Of a stretch of DNA of 64,000 nt, positions 1 through 8,443 are shown in pieces. Position numbers and translations under genes: made by a program. The first letter of the stretch is position 1, and every line of letters starts with the position of its first letter. The stretch comes from Veronia nyctiphanis (GTDB lineage: Bacteria > Pseudomonadota > Gammaproteobacteria > Enterobacterales > Vibrionaceae), in the NCBI RefSeq assembly GCF_004116385.1, contig NZ_PEIB01000001.1:124001-188000 (forward strand), given 5' to 3'. The notes under the pieces are model-generated. The model saw only the letters and a program-made list of their open reading frames with translations, ran no database searches and was not told where the DNA came from.

Positions 1-1
1 T

Positions 2-655
2 GAGGGTTACTTTTATCCATTCTTTGACTACGTTGACGACCTTAATCAGTTAATTGAGCAGTTACCCCTTGAAGGGAGGCCACTCTATATTATTGGTCAC
101 TCTTTAGGAGCACTTGTTGGCAGTTGTTGGTGTGCCACCTGGCCAGAGAAAGTGCAGGGGTTGGTCATGATCGAAGCTTTAGGCCCAATGTCTGAGCGTG
201 ACTCAAATGTTGTTGAGCGTTTGAGGCGAGCCAGCGAAGGGCGTGATCGCCTAAAGCCGATGCGAAAATTAAATAGCCTTGATGAGGCGGTGAAACTTAG
301 GATGGGTATCAACAAAGTCTCAGATGAGGCTATTCGGCCTTTGGTTGAGCGAGGCACAGTTTGTGATGGCGAACAATGGTTTTGGCGTCATGACGCGCGG
401 CTTCGCAGCGAATCAAATTTCAGGATGTCACCCCGTCATGCGGAGCAGATAGTACGAAGTATTCAGTGTCCGGTGTTAGCATTGCTCGGGGATGATGGTT
501 ACCCAGAGCTTCGTTCTCATCAAGCGAATGACAGGAAGGCGTGGTTTGCGCAATTAGAGGTCGCTCTTATTCAGGGCAAACACCATTGCCACATGCAAAG
601 CCCTGATCAAACTCTTGAAGCCATCTTACACTTTGCCCAGCGAACTGGTCGCTAA
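2..655 (+). CDS. alpha/beta hydrolase, 5' end cut by window edge
   Basis: The reading frame is open from base 2 to a TAA stop at 653-655, so the start lies upstream of the window. The visible part holds the nucleophile elbow GHSLGA (bases about 98-115) characteristic of alpha/beta-hydrolase fold enzymes, with the serine as the expected nucleophile. Near the C-terminus a GKHHCHMQSP segment supplies a histidine at the place where the catalytic His is usually found, shortly before the end. The acid residue is probably in the stretch around VLALLGDDGY. The substrate cannot be told from sequence. In Vibrionaceae a hydrolase of this type commonly precedes fadD, which suggests but does not show a link to acyl or ester metabolism. 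Confidence 0.8.
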   Translation, partial: EGYFYPFFDYVDDLNQLIEQLPLEGRPLYIIGHSLGALVGSCWCATWPEKVQGLVMIEALGPMSERDSNVVERLRRASEGRDRLKPMRKLNSLDEAVKLRMGINKVSDEAIRPLVERGTVCDGEQWFWRHDARLRSESNFRMSPRHAEQIVRSIQCPVLALLGDDGYPELRSHQANDRKAWFAQLEVALIQGKHHCHMQSPDQTLEAILHFAQRTGR

Positions 656-867
656 TGTGATGTGGTAAATGTTAATTCACTGTTGGTTATGATGTAATTA
701 GAGTTAAACGCCTATTTTAAACGAATGCTTATATACAGTAGCCGTCATTTTAGGTGTCCTCATTATCAGTAATTCAGGTAATTCGCATGGTTTTCAGCGT
801 TTCTTGTTGGTATCCTTCGCGAAAAATTACGGACTGTCATGTCCGAAGAAACAATAGGAGATAGCAC

Positions 868-2552
868 GTGGATAAGGTTTGGCTTAATCGCTACCCCTCG
901 GATGTGTCGGCAGAGATCTCGCCTGACACGTATCCATCCCTCGTCGAAATGCTAGAAAAGTCAGTCAATAACTTTGCTGACCAAACAGCATTTATTAACA
1001 TGGGACAGGTGATGACCTTCCGCAGGCTAGAAGAGCGCAGTCGCGCTTTCGCAGCATACTTGCAGAATGAACTGAAGTTGAAGAAGGGCGACCGTGTCGC
1101 CATTATGATGCCGAACCTGCTGCAATACCCCATTGCGCTGTTTGGTATCCTTCGGGCAGGCTGCGTAGCAGTGAATGTAAACCCGCTTTATACCCCGCGT
1201 GAACTTGAACATCAGTTAAAAGACTCAGGTGCGGCGGCCATCGTGATCGTATCTAACTTCGCCCATACCTTGGAAAAAGTGGTGAAGAATACGGGTGTAG
1301 GTCATGTGATCCTGACCAATGTCGGTGACCAGTTACCTCGTGCGAAAGGCACAGTGGTGAACTTTGTCGTCAAACACATCAAGAAGATGGTGCCTAAATA
1401 TAGCTTGCCGCAAGCCACGTCCATGCGAAAAGTCCTCGCGAAAGGGCGTCGCATGCAGTACGTCAAACCCTTCCTGATTGGCGATGACATTGCGTTCTTG
1501 CAATACACTGGCGGTACGACAGGCGTAGCGAAAGGTGCGGTGCTGACCCATCGCAATATGGTTGCCAACGTCATGCAAGCCAAAGCCTGCTATGGCCCAG
1601 TGATTGAAAATGGCCGTGAGCTGGTTGTTACCGCGTTGCCGCTTTATCACGTATTTGCACTGACAGTGAATTGCCTGTTGTTCATTGAAACGGGCGGTCG
1701 GAACTTATTAATCACCAACCACGTGATATTCCGGGCTTTATCAAAGAGCTGAAAGAGAACACCTTCACCGCGATAACAGGTGTAAACACCCTATTCAATG
1801 CGCTGCTGAATAACGAAGATTTCAAAGAAATTGATTTTTCTAACCTAAAGCTGACTATCGGCGGTGGTATGGCTGTGCAACGAGCGGTCGCTGAACGCTG
1901 GCGTTCGGTGACGGGTACGCATTTGATGGAAGGCTATGGTTTGACTGAGTGTTCTCCGCTTGTGGCGGTGAATCCGTATGACCTTGATGGTTACAACGGC
2001 TCAATTGGACTGCCCGTGCCGTCTACCGATGTCCGTATCGTCGATGATGAAGGTATGATATTGAGCAATGATCAGGTCGGTGAATTGCAGGTCTCTGGCC
2101 CGCAGGTGATGCGTGGTTACTGGCAGCGTCCTGAAGCGTCGAAAGAAGTGCTGACCGATGATGGCTGGCTTTCAACGGGTGATGTGGTTCGCTTTGACGA
2201 TGAGGGCTTCTTGCACATTGTCGACCGCAAGAAAGACATGATCTTAGTCTCCGGCTTTAACGTGTATCCTAACGAGATTGAAGACGTAGTAGCGCTAAAT
2301 AATAAAGTTCTTGAGGTGGCAGCAATCGGCCAGCCCCATGATGTGTCTGGTGAAGTCGTCAAACTTTGTATCGTCAAACGTGATGCTTCACTGACGAAAG
2401 ATGAAGTCATCAGCCACTGCCGAGAGCATCTCACCGGATATAAGGTACCTAAAGTCGTCGAGTTTTATGATGATCTGCCAAAATCGAATGTTGGAAAGAT
2501 CCTCCGTCGTGTGCTCCGTGAGGCAGATAAAGAGAAATCTGCGGCACATTGA
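868..2552 (+). CDS. fadD: long-chain fatty acid-CoA ligase FadD, with one-base frameshift
   Basis: FadD activates imported long-chain fatty acids to acyl-CoA with ATP at the inner membrane, feeding beta-oxidation. The start is GTG at 868 with AGGAG seven bases upstream and the family N-terminus [13 protein letters not shown]. The adenylate-forming motif [12 protein letters not shown] lies near residue 215 and the C-terminal motif [20 protein letters not shown] near residue 455. The frame breaks at 1719-1720: AACC should read AACCC, after which the protein continues [12 protein letters not shown] as in E. coli. With that base restored the product is 561 residues, the same length as E. coli FadD. 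The two pieces read separately are 868-1752 and about 1720-2552. Most likely a sequencing error in an intact gene. Confidence 0.93.
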
Positions 2553-2594
2553 TGCAGTAACGCGCCACACGGCGTACACTAATACATAAAGAAG

Positions 2595-2627
2595 AACATG
2601 CTGGCCTTTGCCAGCATGTTTGTTTTT
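2595..2627 (+). terminator. intrinsic terminator after fadD
   Basis: An 11-bp perfect stem (AACATGCTGGC / GCCAGCATGTT) with a CTTT loop is followed by TGTTTTT, directly downstream of the fadD stop. Confidence 0.85.
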
Positions 2628-2666
2628 CGGGGATTGTCACCGATAAGTAGATGATTGGATATTTGT

Positions 2667-3791
2667 GTGAATTTTGAAATGATTACAGACACGGCGTCAT
2701 TGCAACGTGTCTGTCAACTGGCCAGTAATCATCAGGCGGTGATGCTGGATACCGAGTTTGTTAGAACCCGTACGTTATACCCGAAGCTGGGTCTTGTTCA
2801 GCTTTATGATGGTGAGCACCTTTCATTGATTGATCCCATTGAAATCGATGACCTTACACCGCTTTGGGATTTGTTAAGCAATCCATCCGTGACGAAAGTA
2901 CTTCATGCATGCAGTGAAGATCTTGAAGTCTTTCAACACTATTCGGGTTTAATGCCAACACCTATGGTAGACACACAGGTGATGGCTGCTTTTCTTGGCC
3001 ATGGGCTTTCAACCGGCTTTGCGTCATTAGTGGAAGAATATCTGGATGTCACGCTCGATAAAGGTGAAGCAAGAACAGATTGGTGCGCCCGCCCATTAAC
3101 GCCCCGTCAGATGGAATATGCGGCAGCTGATGTTTTCTATCTTTATCCACTGTATCAACTGCTGGCAGAAAAATTGGCTGAAACACCATGGCAGTCAGCA
3201 ATGGCTGAGGAATGCGTGTCAATTTGTCGTAAAAGAGCCAAGCAACCTGATCCTGAAAAGGCCTACTTAGACATTAAAAATGCCTGGCAACTTCGCCCTG
3301 CTCAACTTGCTGTCTTAAAGAAGTTAGCGAAATGGCGCTTAAAGGAAGCACAGCGTCGGGATCTTGCGCTGAACTTTGTGGTTAAAGAGCTGAATATCTG
3401 GAAAGTCGCGAGATATCAGATCCGTTCTCTTAGAAAGATGGAAGAAGAAGGCTTCGATCGTTTCGAGATGGATCGTCATGGCAAACGTCTGATCAGTATG
3501 GCGCTGGAAGCAGACAAAATGTCAGAAGAGCACTTTCCTGAACCTATTTCCCGATTGGTTGATATGCCGGGCTACAAACAAGTAGTCAAAGTCGTGAAAG
3601 AACAGGTCAATGCGGTATCTGAAGAGCTGGGCTTCGTCCCCGAGTTTATTGGCTCAAAGAAGCAGATTAATCAGGCGATTAAATGGGTCTGGGTTCAGGA
3701 TAAATCTCCTGAAAAGCGGCCTGACTTATTAAACGGCTGGCGCGGGGAGTTGATGGCAGACAAGGTATTACCGCTCCTCGAGCCAAAATAA
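2667..3791 (+). CDS. rnd: ribonuclease D
   Basis: RNase D is a DEDD-family 3'-5' exoribonuclease that trims tRNA precursors and other small RNAs. The first exonuclease motif is visible as LDTEFVRTRT near residue 27, the second as a histidine/aspartate stretch LHACSEDLEV, and the third as YAAADVFYLYPLY. HRDC-like helical domains follow (NAWQLRPAQLAVLKKLAKWR and MPGYKQVVK regions). I chose GTG at 2667, which gives MNFEMITDTASL and 374 residues, matching E. coli Rnd (375, start MNYQMI). An in-frame TTG at 2655 is the alternative and would add four residues. The gene lies alone between two terminators, next to the min operon as in other Vibrionaceae. Confidence 0.92.
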   Translation: MNFEMITDTASLQRVCQLASNHQAVMLDTEFVRTRTLYPKLGLVQLYDGEHLSLIDPIEIDDLTPLWDLLSNPSVTKVLHACSEDLEVFQHYSGLMPTPMVDTQVMAAFLGHGLSTGFASLVEEYLDVTLDKGEARTDWCARPLTPRQMEYAAADVFYLYPLYQLLAEKLAETPWQSAMAEECVSICRKRAKQPDPEKAYLDIKNAWQLRPAQLAVLKKLAKWRLKEAQRRDLALNFVVKELNIWKVARYQIRSLRKMEEEGFDRFEMDRHGKRLISMALEADKMSEEHFPEPISRLVDMPGYKQVVKVVKEQVNAVSEELGFVPEFIGSKKQINQAIKWVWVQDKSPEKRPDLLNGWRGELMADKVLPLLEPK

Positions 3792-3794
3792 AAA

Positions 3795-3825
3795 AAAGAG
3801 CGACCGAAAGGTCGCTCTTTTTTTA
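3795..3825. terminator. bidirectional terminator between rnd and minE
   Basis: The hairpin GAGCGACC-GAAA-GGTCGCTC (3798-3817) has an A tract before it and a T tract after it, so it can end transcription of rnd on the plus strand and minE on the minus strand. Confidence 0.9.
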
Positions 3826-3843
3826 TTAGGTATATGTCGCCGC

Positions 3844-4107
3844 TTATTTATCTTCTTCTGGCAGCGTGACATTCAGCTCTAGCACAGAGAGATCATCATC
3901 GCGCTGCTCAAGATTCACACTGACTTGTTCGGGAGAGATTTGCACGTATTTGCTGATCACTTCCATGATGTCCTGCTTCAGTTGTGGCAAGTAAGAAGGC
4001 TGGCCATCGGCTGAGTTTCTGCGCTCGGCAACGATAATTTGAAGCCGCTCCTTGGCGATAGAGGCTGAGCTCTTTTTCGAAGGGCGGAAAAATTCCAATA
4101 ATGCCAT
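3844..4107 (-). CDS. minE: cell division topological specificity factor MinE
   Basis: MinE is the small activator of MinD ATPase that drives pole-to-pole oscillation and keeps the MinC inhibitor away from midcell. The 87-residue product starts [15 protein letters not shown], the usual N-terminal membrane-targeting segment, followed by the anti-MinCD helix region ([13 protein letters not shown], about residues 18-30) and a topological specificity domain ending in a beta strand ([12 protein letters not shown]). It is the last gene of the minC-minD-minE operon, three bases after minD, and ends at the shared terminator. Confidence 0.96.
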   Translation of the reverse strand: MALLEFFRPSKKSSASIAKERLQIIVAERRNSADGQPSYLPQLKQDIMEVISKYVQISPEQVSVNLEQRDDDLSVLELNVTLPEEDK

Positions 4108-4110
4108 GCG

Positions 4111-4923
4111 TTATCCTCCAAAAAAACGTTTCAGGAAGCCTCTCTTTTCCTCTTCGAGGAAACGGTATGGGCACTCACCACCAAGAAGGCGGGTGATTGC
4201 ATCCTGATAAGCCTGACCTGCATCAGATTCGTCATCCAGAATTACGGGCTCGCCTTTGTTCGACGCATGCAGTACCGAAGGGCTCTCAGGAATCACACTG
4301 AGAAGCGGTATGCGGAGAATCTCTTCCACGTCAGCAACGCTGAGCATCTCACCGCTGGCCACCCTGCCTGGGTTATAGCGGGTGAGCAGCAAGTGCGTTT
4401 TCACTGGCTCTTCACCTGACTCTGCGCGACGAGATTTGGAATCCAGAATACCCAAAATACGGTCTGAATCTCGGACAGACGATACTTCAGGGTTGGTCGT
4501 TACAATGGCTTCGTCAGCAAAATACAGCGCCATTAAGGCACCCGCTTCAATACCTGCCGGAGAGTCACAAATGATGAAGTCAAAATCCATCGCTTTCAGC
4601 TCGCCCAGTACACGCTCTACGCCGTCTTTGGTTAGAGCGTCTTTATCACGAGTCTGAGATGCAGGTAAAACATACAAGTTCTCTTGACGTTTATCTTTGA
4701 TCAGTGCCTGATGAAGGTTGGCTTCGCCATTGATGACATTGACAAAGTCATATACCACACGACGTTCGCAACCCATGATGAGGTCTAAATTACGCAGACC
4801 GATATCGAAATCAATAACGGCGGTTTTCTTGCCAGCAATGGCGAGCCCCGTTGCGATAGCCGCACTGGAAGTTGTTTTACCAACGCCGCCCTTACCCGAA
4901 GTAATTACAATAATTCTTGCCAT
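4111..4923 (-). CDS. minD: septum site-determining ATPase MinD
   Basis: MinD is a membrane-bound ParA/Mrp-family ATPase that recruits MinC to block division away from midcell. The deviant Walker A motif GKGGVGKTT sits at residues 10-18, IDFDIGLRNLDL gives switch I near residue 40, and ICDSPAGIE near residue 120 gives the Walker B region. The C-terminal amphipathic membrane-targeting helix is present (KRGFLKRFFGG). At 270 residues it has the family length. It sits between minC and minE, with 21 bases separating it from minC. Confidence 0.97.
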   Translation of the reverse strand: MARIIVITSGKGGVGKTTSSAAIATGLAIAGKKTAVIDFDIGLRNLDLIMGCERRVVYDFVNVINGEANLHQALIKDKRQENLYVLPASQTRDKDALTKDGVERVLGELKAMDFDFIICDSPAGIEAGALMALYFADEAIVTTNPEVSSVRDSDRILGILDSKSRRAESGEEPVKTHLLLTRYNPGRVASGEMLSVADVEEILRIPLLSVIPESPSVLHASNKGEPVILDDESDAGQAYQDAITRLLGGECPYRFLEEEKRGFLKRFFGG

Positions 4924-4944
4924 GCCTCGTTCCTAACTTGGTAT

Positions 4945-5607
4945 TTATAATGTGAGGTGTTCAAACTTTAATGATTCGCCGTCCAGAGACACTCTGGTTG
5001 AGCGTTGAATAAAAGCGCTGGGTATAGTGTCACTCAGCGAATAGGTGCCTGCAATCGACAATAGCTCTGATTGCATATCTTGACAGAAGATTTTTGCTTC
5101 TTTTTGACCGCTGGCACCTGCTATGGCCCGACCACGTAATACGCCGTAAACATGAATGCTACCATCTGCAATAATTTCGGCACCTGCACTCACATGATTT
5201 AATACAACCAGATCGCAGTTCTTTGCGTATATTTGCTGTCCAGAACGAACCGGAGCAGTCACAACCTTGGTGGGAATTTGAACCGGGTCGTTAATACGGG
5301 TACTTTTTGCCGATGACATGACAGCAAGCCCGCTTTGTTTCGCGGCAACTCTAATGTCATTATTTTTACAACCCGTGATGCCGACAATAATCATTCCTGT
5401 CGGTGCAAGTGCTTCACGTAACAAGTTAAAATCTGGAACTTCTCGAAGCGTCGATATATCAATAACAACGGGGGCACCATCAAAAAAAGCCGGTGCCTGT
5501 TCGACTTTATCGTTGAGAAAACTTACCGCATCACTCAGGTTATCATCCATAAGGTGTAAAACGGATAAGGTAAATGAACTGCCTTTGAGTTCTGCATTCT
5601 TTGTCAT
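4945..5607 (-). CDS. minC: septum site-determining protein MinC
   Basis: MinC inhibits FtsZ polymerisation at positions chosen by MinD. The 220-residue product has the two expected domains: an N-terminal FtsZ-interacting domain (residues 1 to about 105, including LKGSSFTLSVLHL) and a C-terminal right-handed beta-helix domain that binds MinD (from about residue 115, with GQQIYAKNCDLVVLNHVSAGAEIIADGSIHVYG and the RGRAIAG segment typical of the family). It is the first gene of the min operon. The roughly 220 bases upstream, shared with the divergent ycgL, must hold both promoters. Confidence 0.96.
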   Translation of the reverse strand: MTKNAELKGSSFTLSVLHLMDDNLSDAVSFLNDKVEQAPAFFDGAPVVIDISTLREVPDFNLLREALAPTGMIIVGITGCKNNDIRVAAKQSGLAVMSSAKSTRINDPVQIPTKVVTAPVRSGQQIYAKNCDLVVLNHVSAGAEIIADGSIHVYGVLRGRAIAGASGQKEAKIFCQDMQSELLSIAGTYSLSDTIPSAFIQRSTRVSLDGESLKFEHLTL

Positions 5608-5827
5608 AAGGATTGGTTCCAGCGAGCGAAATAAATAATGCGTTAATCTGCATTATCAGACAGTTTCTAGCATGGTATATTTACCTGCAACAGGCGGCAA
5701 GCGGAATGCCTTTTTGTGTCTGATTTATCGCCATTTAAACGAATATTTTCTGATCACGTTCTATTTATGAGCGATGGTTCTACCCCAAGGGTCTATCCCG
5801 GTTTGATGTTGTATTAAGGATCCCCCG

Positions 5828-6103
5828 ATGTTTTGCGCCATATATAAAAGCTCCAAAAAAGATGGAATGTATCTTTATGTAAAAAATAAAGATGATTTCA
5901 GTGATGTTCCGGAAGTTTTGTTGTCAAACTTTGGTAAACCTCAGTTTGCTATGATGCTGAATCTGGCGAAGCGTGAAAAGCTCGCTGTGGTTGATATTGA
6001 AAAAGTACGTCAAAGTCTTGATGAAGAGGGCTTCTTTTTACAAATGCCTCCACTTCCAGATCAGACGTTGGCTCATATCAGAGCTCAGAATACAAAACTT
6101 TAG
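5828..6103 (+). CDS. ycgL: YcgL family protein
   Basis: This 91-residue protein matches the YcgL family (DUF709) found beside min genes in Enterobacteriaceae and Vibrionaceae. Family features seen are the start MFCAIYKSSKKDGMYLYV, the central PEVLLSNFGKPQFAMMLNL and the C-terminal FFLQMPPLPD segment. The fold is known for the family but no biochemical role is established. It is transcribed away from minC, and the next gene follows after ten bases, suggesting one transcript. Confidence 0.92.
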   Translation: MFCAIYKSSKKDGMYLYVKNKDDFSDVPEVLLSNFGKPQFAMMLNLAKREKLAVVDIEKVRQSLDEEGFFLQMPPLPDQTLAHIRAQNTKL

Positions 6104-6113
6104 CGAGGGTGTT

Positions 6114-7090
6114 ATGCGCAAAGGAATGTGTAAATTGGTTTTGGGTTCAGTGCTGTCTTTTACAGCGATGAACCTTGAGGCTCGTGAATCATTTGATAAA
6201 TACGTTGCGCAGTTAAAGACAGAGGCTATTGCCTCAGGTATCGATGCTCAGTTGGTCAAAGAGGCATTCAAGGGTGTTGAATATAAGGCGAGAGCGGTAA
6301 AAGCCGACAGGAATCAACCTGAAAAAAGAAAAACGCTTAATACCTATTTGAGGTCTGCCGTACCTGAATGGAAAGCCCAAAAAGCAAAAAAAGTGTATGC
6401 CAAGCACAAAGCCCTGCTAGAAAGAGTGGGCCGTGAATATGGTGTCCAACCGCGCTTTATCGTAGCGCTTTGGGGAATCGAAACAAATTTTGGGTCGTTT
6501 ACTGGCAACTACAGTGTAATCAGTGCCCTGACGACGATGGCCTATGAGGGGCGTCGTGAGGCTTTCTTTAAGAAAGAATTGATGTCGTCACTGCGTATAT
6601 TGCAGGAAGGCCACATCAACCTGAGCGATTTTAAAGGCTCATGGGCCGGGGCAATGGGGCAAAATCAATTCATGCCCAGCTCATTTCTCAAGTACGCGGT
6701 TGATGGTAATAACGATGGTAGGAAAGATATTTGGAAGAGTTTACCAGATGTATTTGCTTCATCTGCCAATTATCTAAAACAAGCGGGTTGGATGATAAGT
6801 ACACGTGGGGAAGGTTAGTCAATGTACCTAAATACTTTGATCCATCACTTGTAGGTATTCAGTCAAGCAAGGGACAGCCTTTGGCTTACTGGCGTTCAAA
6901 AGGTGTGAAAAAATACAGCGGCCTTCCACTTCCATCCTTAGATATTGAAGCTTGGCTCATTCAACCTGATGATAAAAAGGGAAACAGCTATCTGGTTTAT
7001 GGTAATTACCAAAGCCTCTTAAGGTGGAACCGTTCTCATTACTTTGCGCTGGCAGTGAGCAATTTAGCTGACAGAATAAAATATGGCTGA
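6114..7090 (+). CDS. lytic murein transglycosylase (MltB/SLT_2 type), with one-base frameshift
   Basis: The product cleaves peptidoglycan glycan strands to anhydromuropeptides in the periplasm. It starts MRKGMCKLVLGSVLSFTAMN, a signal sequence ending near EARES. The catalytic glutamate is in ALWGIETNFG (about residue 123), and the MltB-type segment GSWAGAMGQNQFMPSSFLKYAVDG lies near residue 180. The frame breaks at 6790-6791, where TTGGAT should be TTGGGAT; the continuation is GWDDKYTWGRLVNVPKYFDP. With the base restored the protein has 325 residues and ends at 7088-7090. Read literally, the first piece stops at 6818. A sequencing error is more likely than inactivation. It probably shares a transcript with ycgL. 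Confidence 0.88.
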
Positions 7091-7330
7091 TTTAAAGAAA
7101 CTATCACTTTTTGTACTGTGATTAAATCTTACGCGCTTGTCTTATTGATGAGCCTTAATATTAGTATTGAATGAGTGTCTACTAAAGTGAAAATGTGACC
7201 TTTATTCATATTAAACTGATTGTTTTATTCGCTTACATATTAAATTTTTGCAATCTATCAAGTTGCAATCAGGCGCTCAAAGTTTAACCAGTGAAACTTT
7301 TGACTGGATATCTTTTCTTCTTGCGATAAA

Positions 7331-7366
7331 TAAAAAAAAAGAGGTCGATGGCCTCTTATTTTTTAT
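7331..7366. terminator. bidirectional terminator between transglycosylase and hns
   Basis: AAGAGG / CCTCTT (7339-7344 with 7352-7357) forms a short stem flanked by an A tract upstream and ATTTTTTAT downstream. The rest of the gap 7091-7471 is AT-rich and shows no gene. Confidence 0.7.
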
Positions 7367-7471
7367 CAACAGTGACTTACAGAACGACTAGGGTTCTGCT
7401 AAAGCCTGCATAACGGCAGGCATTAGCGAAAAATCGATAAGATATTACTGTGACGGAGGAATTGTTTTTCC

Positions 7472-7870
7472 TTAGATCAGGAAATCGTCCATTGTTTTGC
7501 CAGCATCAAGTTGTTCTTTGATTGCTTTTGGTGTTCTGCCTTGACCAGTCCATGTTTTTTCAGAACCGTCAGTGTCAATGAACTTATATTTCGCTGGGCG
7601 TGAAGCACGCTTAGATTTTGTTTTGGTGCCAGACATTGACGCAAGCAGTTCTTCTGGGTCAATACCGTCATTGATCATCATTTCACGGTATTTCTCGAGC
7701 TTCTCAACGCGCTCTTTTTCTTGTGCCTGAACTTCAGCATCAGCTTCTTCACGTTCAGTAACGACAGTTTGTAGTTTGTCTAATGCTTCTTGAAGTTGTT
7801 CAAGAGACAATTCACGAGCAGTTGCGCGAAGGCTGCGCAGGTTCAGTAATACTTTCAGTGCTTCCGACAT
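7472..7870 (-). CDS. hns: H-NS family nucleoid protein
   Basis: H-NS binds and silences AT-rich, often horizontally acquired, DNA. The N-terminal half (residues 1 to about 80) is a coiled-coil oligomerisation domain rich in E, K and L. The C-terminal DNA-binding domain carries the signature TWTGQGRTPKAI near residue 107. Two ATG codons are adjacent; I chose the second (7870), giving MSEALKVLLNLRSLRA like other Vibrio H-NS proteins, with AAAGG eight bases upstream. The gene stands alone with a long AT-rich upstream region, as expected for an autoregulated nucleoid protein. Confidence 0.94.
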   Translation of the reverse strand: MSEALKVLLNLRSLRATARELSLEQLQEALDKLQTVVTEREEADAEVQAQEKERVEKLEKYREMMINDGIDPEELLASMSGTKTKSKRASRPAKYKFIDTDGSEKTWTGQGRTPKAIKEQLDAGKTMDDFLI

Positions 7871-8177
7871 CATAAATACCTTTATTCAATAAATGAGTTA
7901 AATCAGGCTAATATTAGCAATATTAAAATAAATAATGCAAACTTTAGTTCATTTATTATCTCAAATAATAGTGCTTGTAAACAGAAAAAGTGTTTATTTA
8001 ATTTTTTCATTCTTCAATTTAATACGCTAATTTATTTCTACTCTCATCATTTAATGGACCAAATTCTCACCGTATGCCCTAGTTCCCATATCCTTATGGT
8101 GAAAAAACCTTACAGAACGAATTAAGATTCGGGTTGCAAACTTACATTCAGTCCGTAGAATACCGCCTGCTTTATGC
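7871..8177. other. AT-rich intergenic region upstream of hns and the lysine riboswitch
   Basis: No open reading frame worth calling. The part next to hns (about 7880-8050) is strongly AT-rich and likely carries the hns promoter and H-NS sites. The promoter for the riboswitch transcript must also lie here. Confidence 0.6.
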
Positions 8178-8347
8178 ATGTAGAGGTGCGCTATTTATCA
8201 GTAGCAAGTTGTAGGGTGATGCTGTTGATAACTTGTAAAAGGGAATAGCGCCGAAGCAGAACGTATTTATCAGGTCGTTTTGTTGGGGTTGTTAATGAAT
8301 AGTTGCAACACTGCCATAGTATTTGTTTTTCACTATGGAGCGCTACT
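8178..8347 (+). promoter_or_regulatory. lysine riboswitch (L box) aptamer
   Basis: The conserved L-box blocks occur in order: GTAGAGGTGCGC at 8180-8191, AGTAGC near 8200, GGGAATAGCGCCGAAG at 8241-8256, TTGGGGTTG near 8283-8291 and AACACTGCCATAG at 8307-8319. CCATAGT (8314-8320) pairs with ACTATGG (8332-8338) as the last internal helix, and GTAG at 8180 can close the aptamer with CTAC at 8343-8346. This is the class of RNA that binds lysine. It lies directly upstream of an NhaC-superfamily transporter, the arrangement described for the predicted lysine transporter LysW in gammaproteobacteria. Confidence 0.9.
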
Positions 8348-8443
8348 GTAGATGTGGATTCCTATCTTTTTTTTGGTTTCTCTTCCCCAGCTGATTTTCG
8401 CTGCTGCAGTAGATCTCCAACCAATATGGTTGATTTAGAGATC
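8336..8443 (+). promoter_or_regulatory. translational expression platform of the lysine riboswitch
   Basis: GATCTC (8412-8417) pairs perfectly with GAGATC (8438-8443), helped by AACC/GGTT inside (8419-8422 with 8428-8431). This hairpin ends on the base before the ATG at 8444 and buries the purine-rich ribosome-binding site. A competing pairing joins TGGAGCGCTACTG (8336-8348, the 3' side of the aptamer) to CAGTAGATCTCCA (8407-8419) in 11 of 13 positions. Lysine binding should lock the aptamer, release 8407-8419 and let the hairpin hide the start. Inference from pairing only. Confidence 0.7.

Noticed and set aside
97-357. Minus-strand open frame opposite the alpha/beta hydrolase, and similar antisense frames across fadD, the his genes and spuC
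   Set aside because: They lie inside well-supported genes on the other strand and have no family features or ribosome-binding sites.
868-1752. Reading fadD and the other split genes as true pseudogenes or as two separate genes
   Set aside because: All the breaks are single missing bases in short runs and the repaired proteins are normal; simultaneous recent loss of fadD, hisH, mobA and thiX in one region is implausible.
6731-7090. Separate small gene starting at 6731 after the transglycosylase
   Set aside because: It is the second half of the transglycosylase in the shifted frame.
8303-8443. Longer N-terminus for the NhaC-family protein from the ATG at 8303
   Set aside because: It would be translated from within the lysine aptamer, and the start at 8444 fits the family and the switch hairpin.
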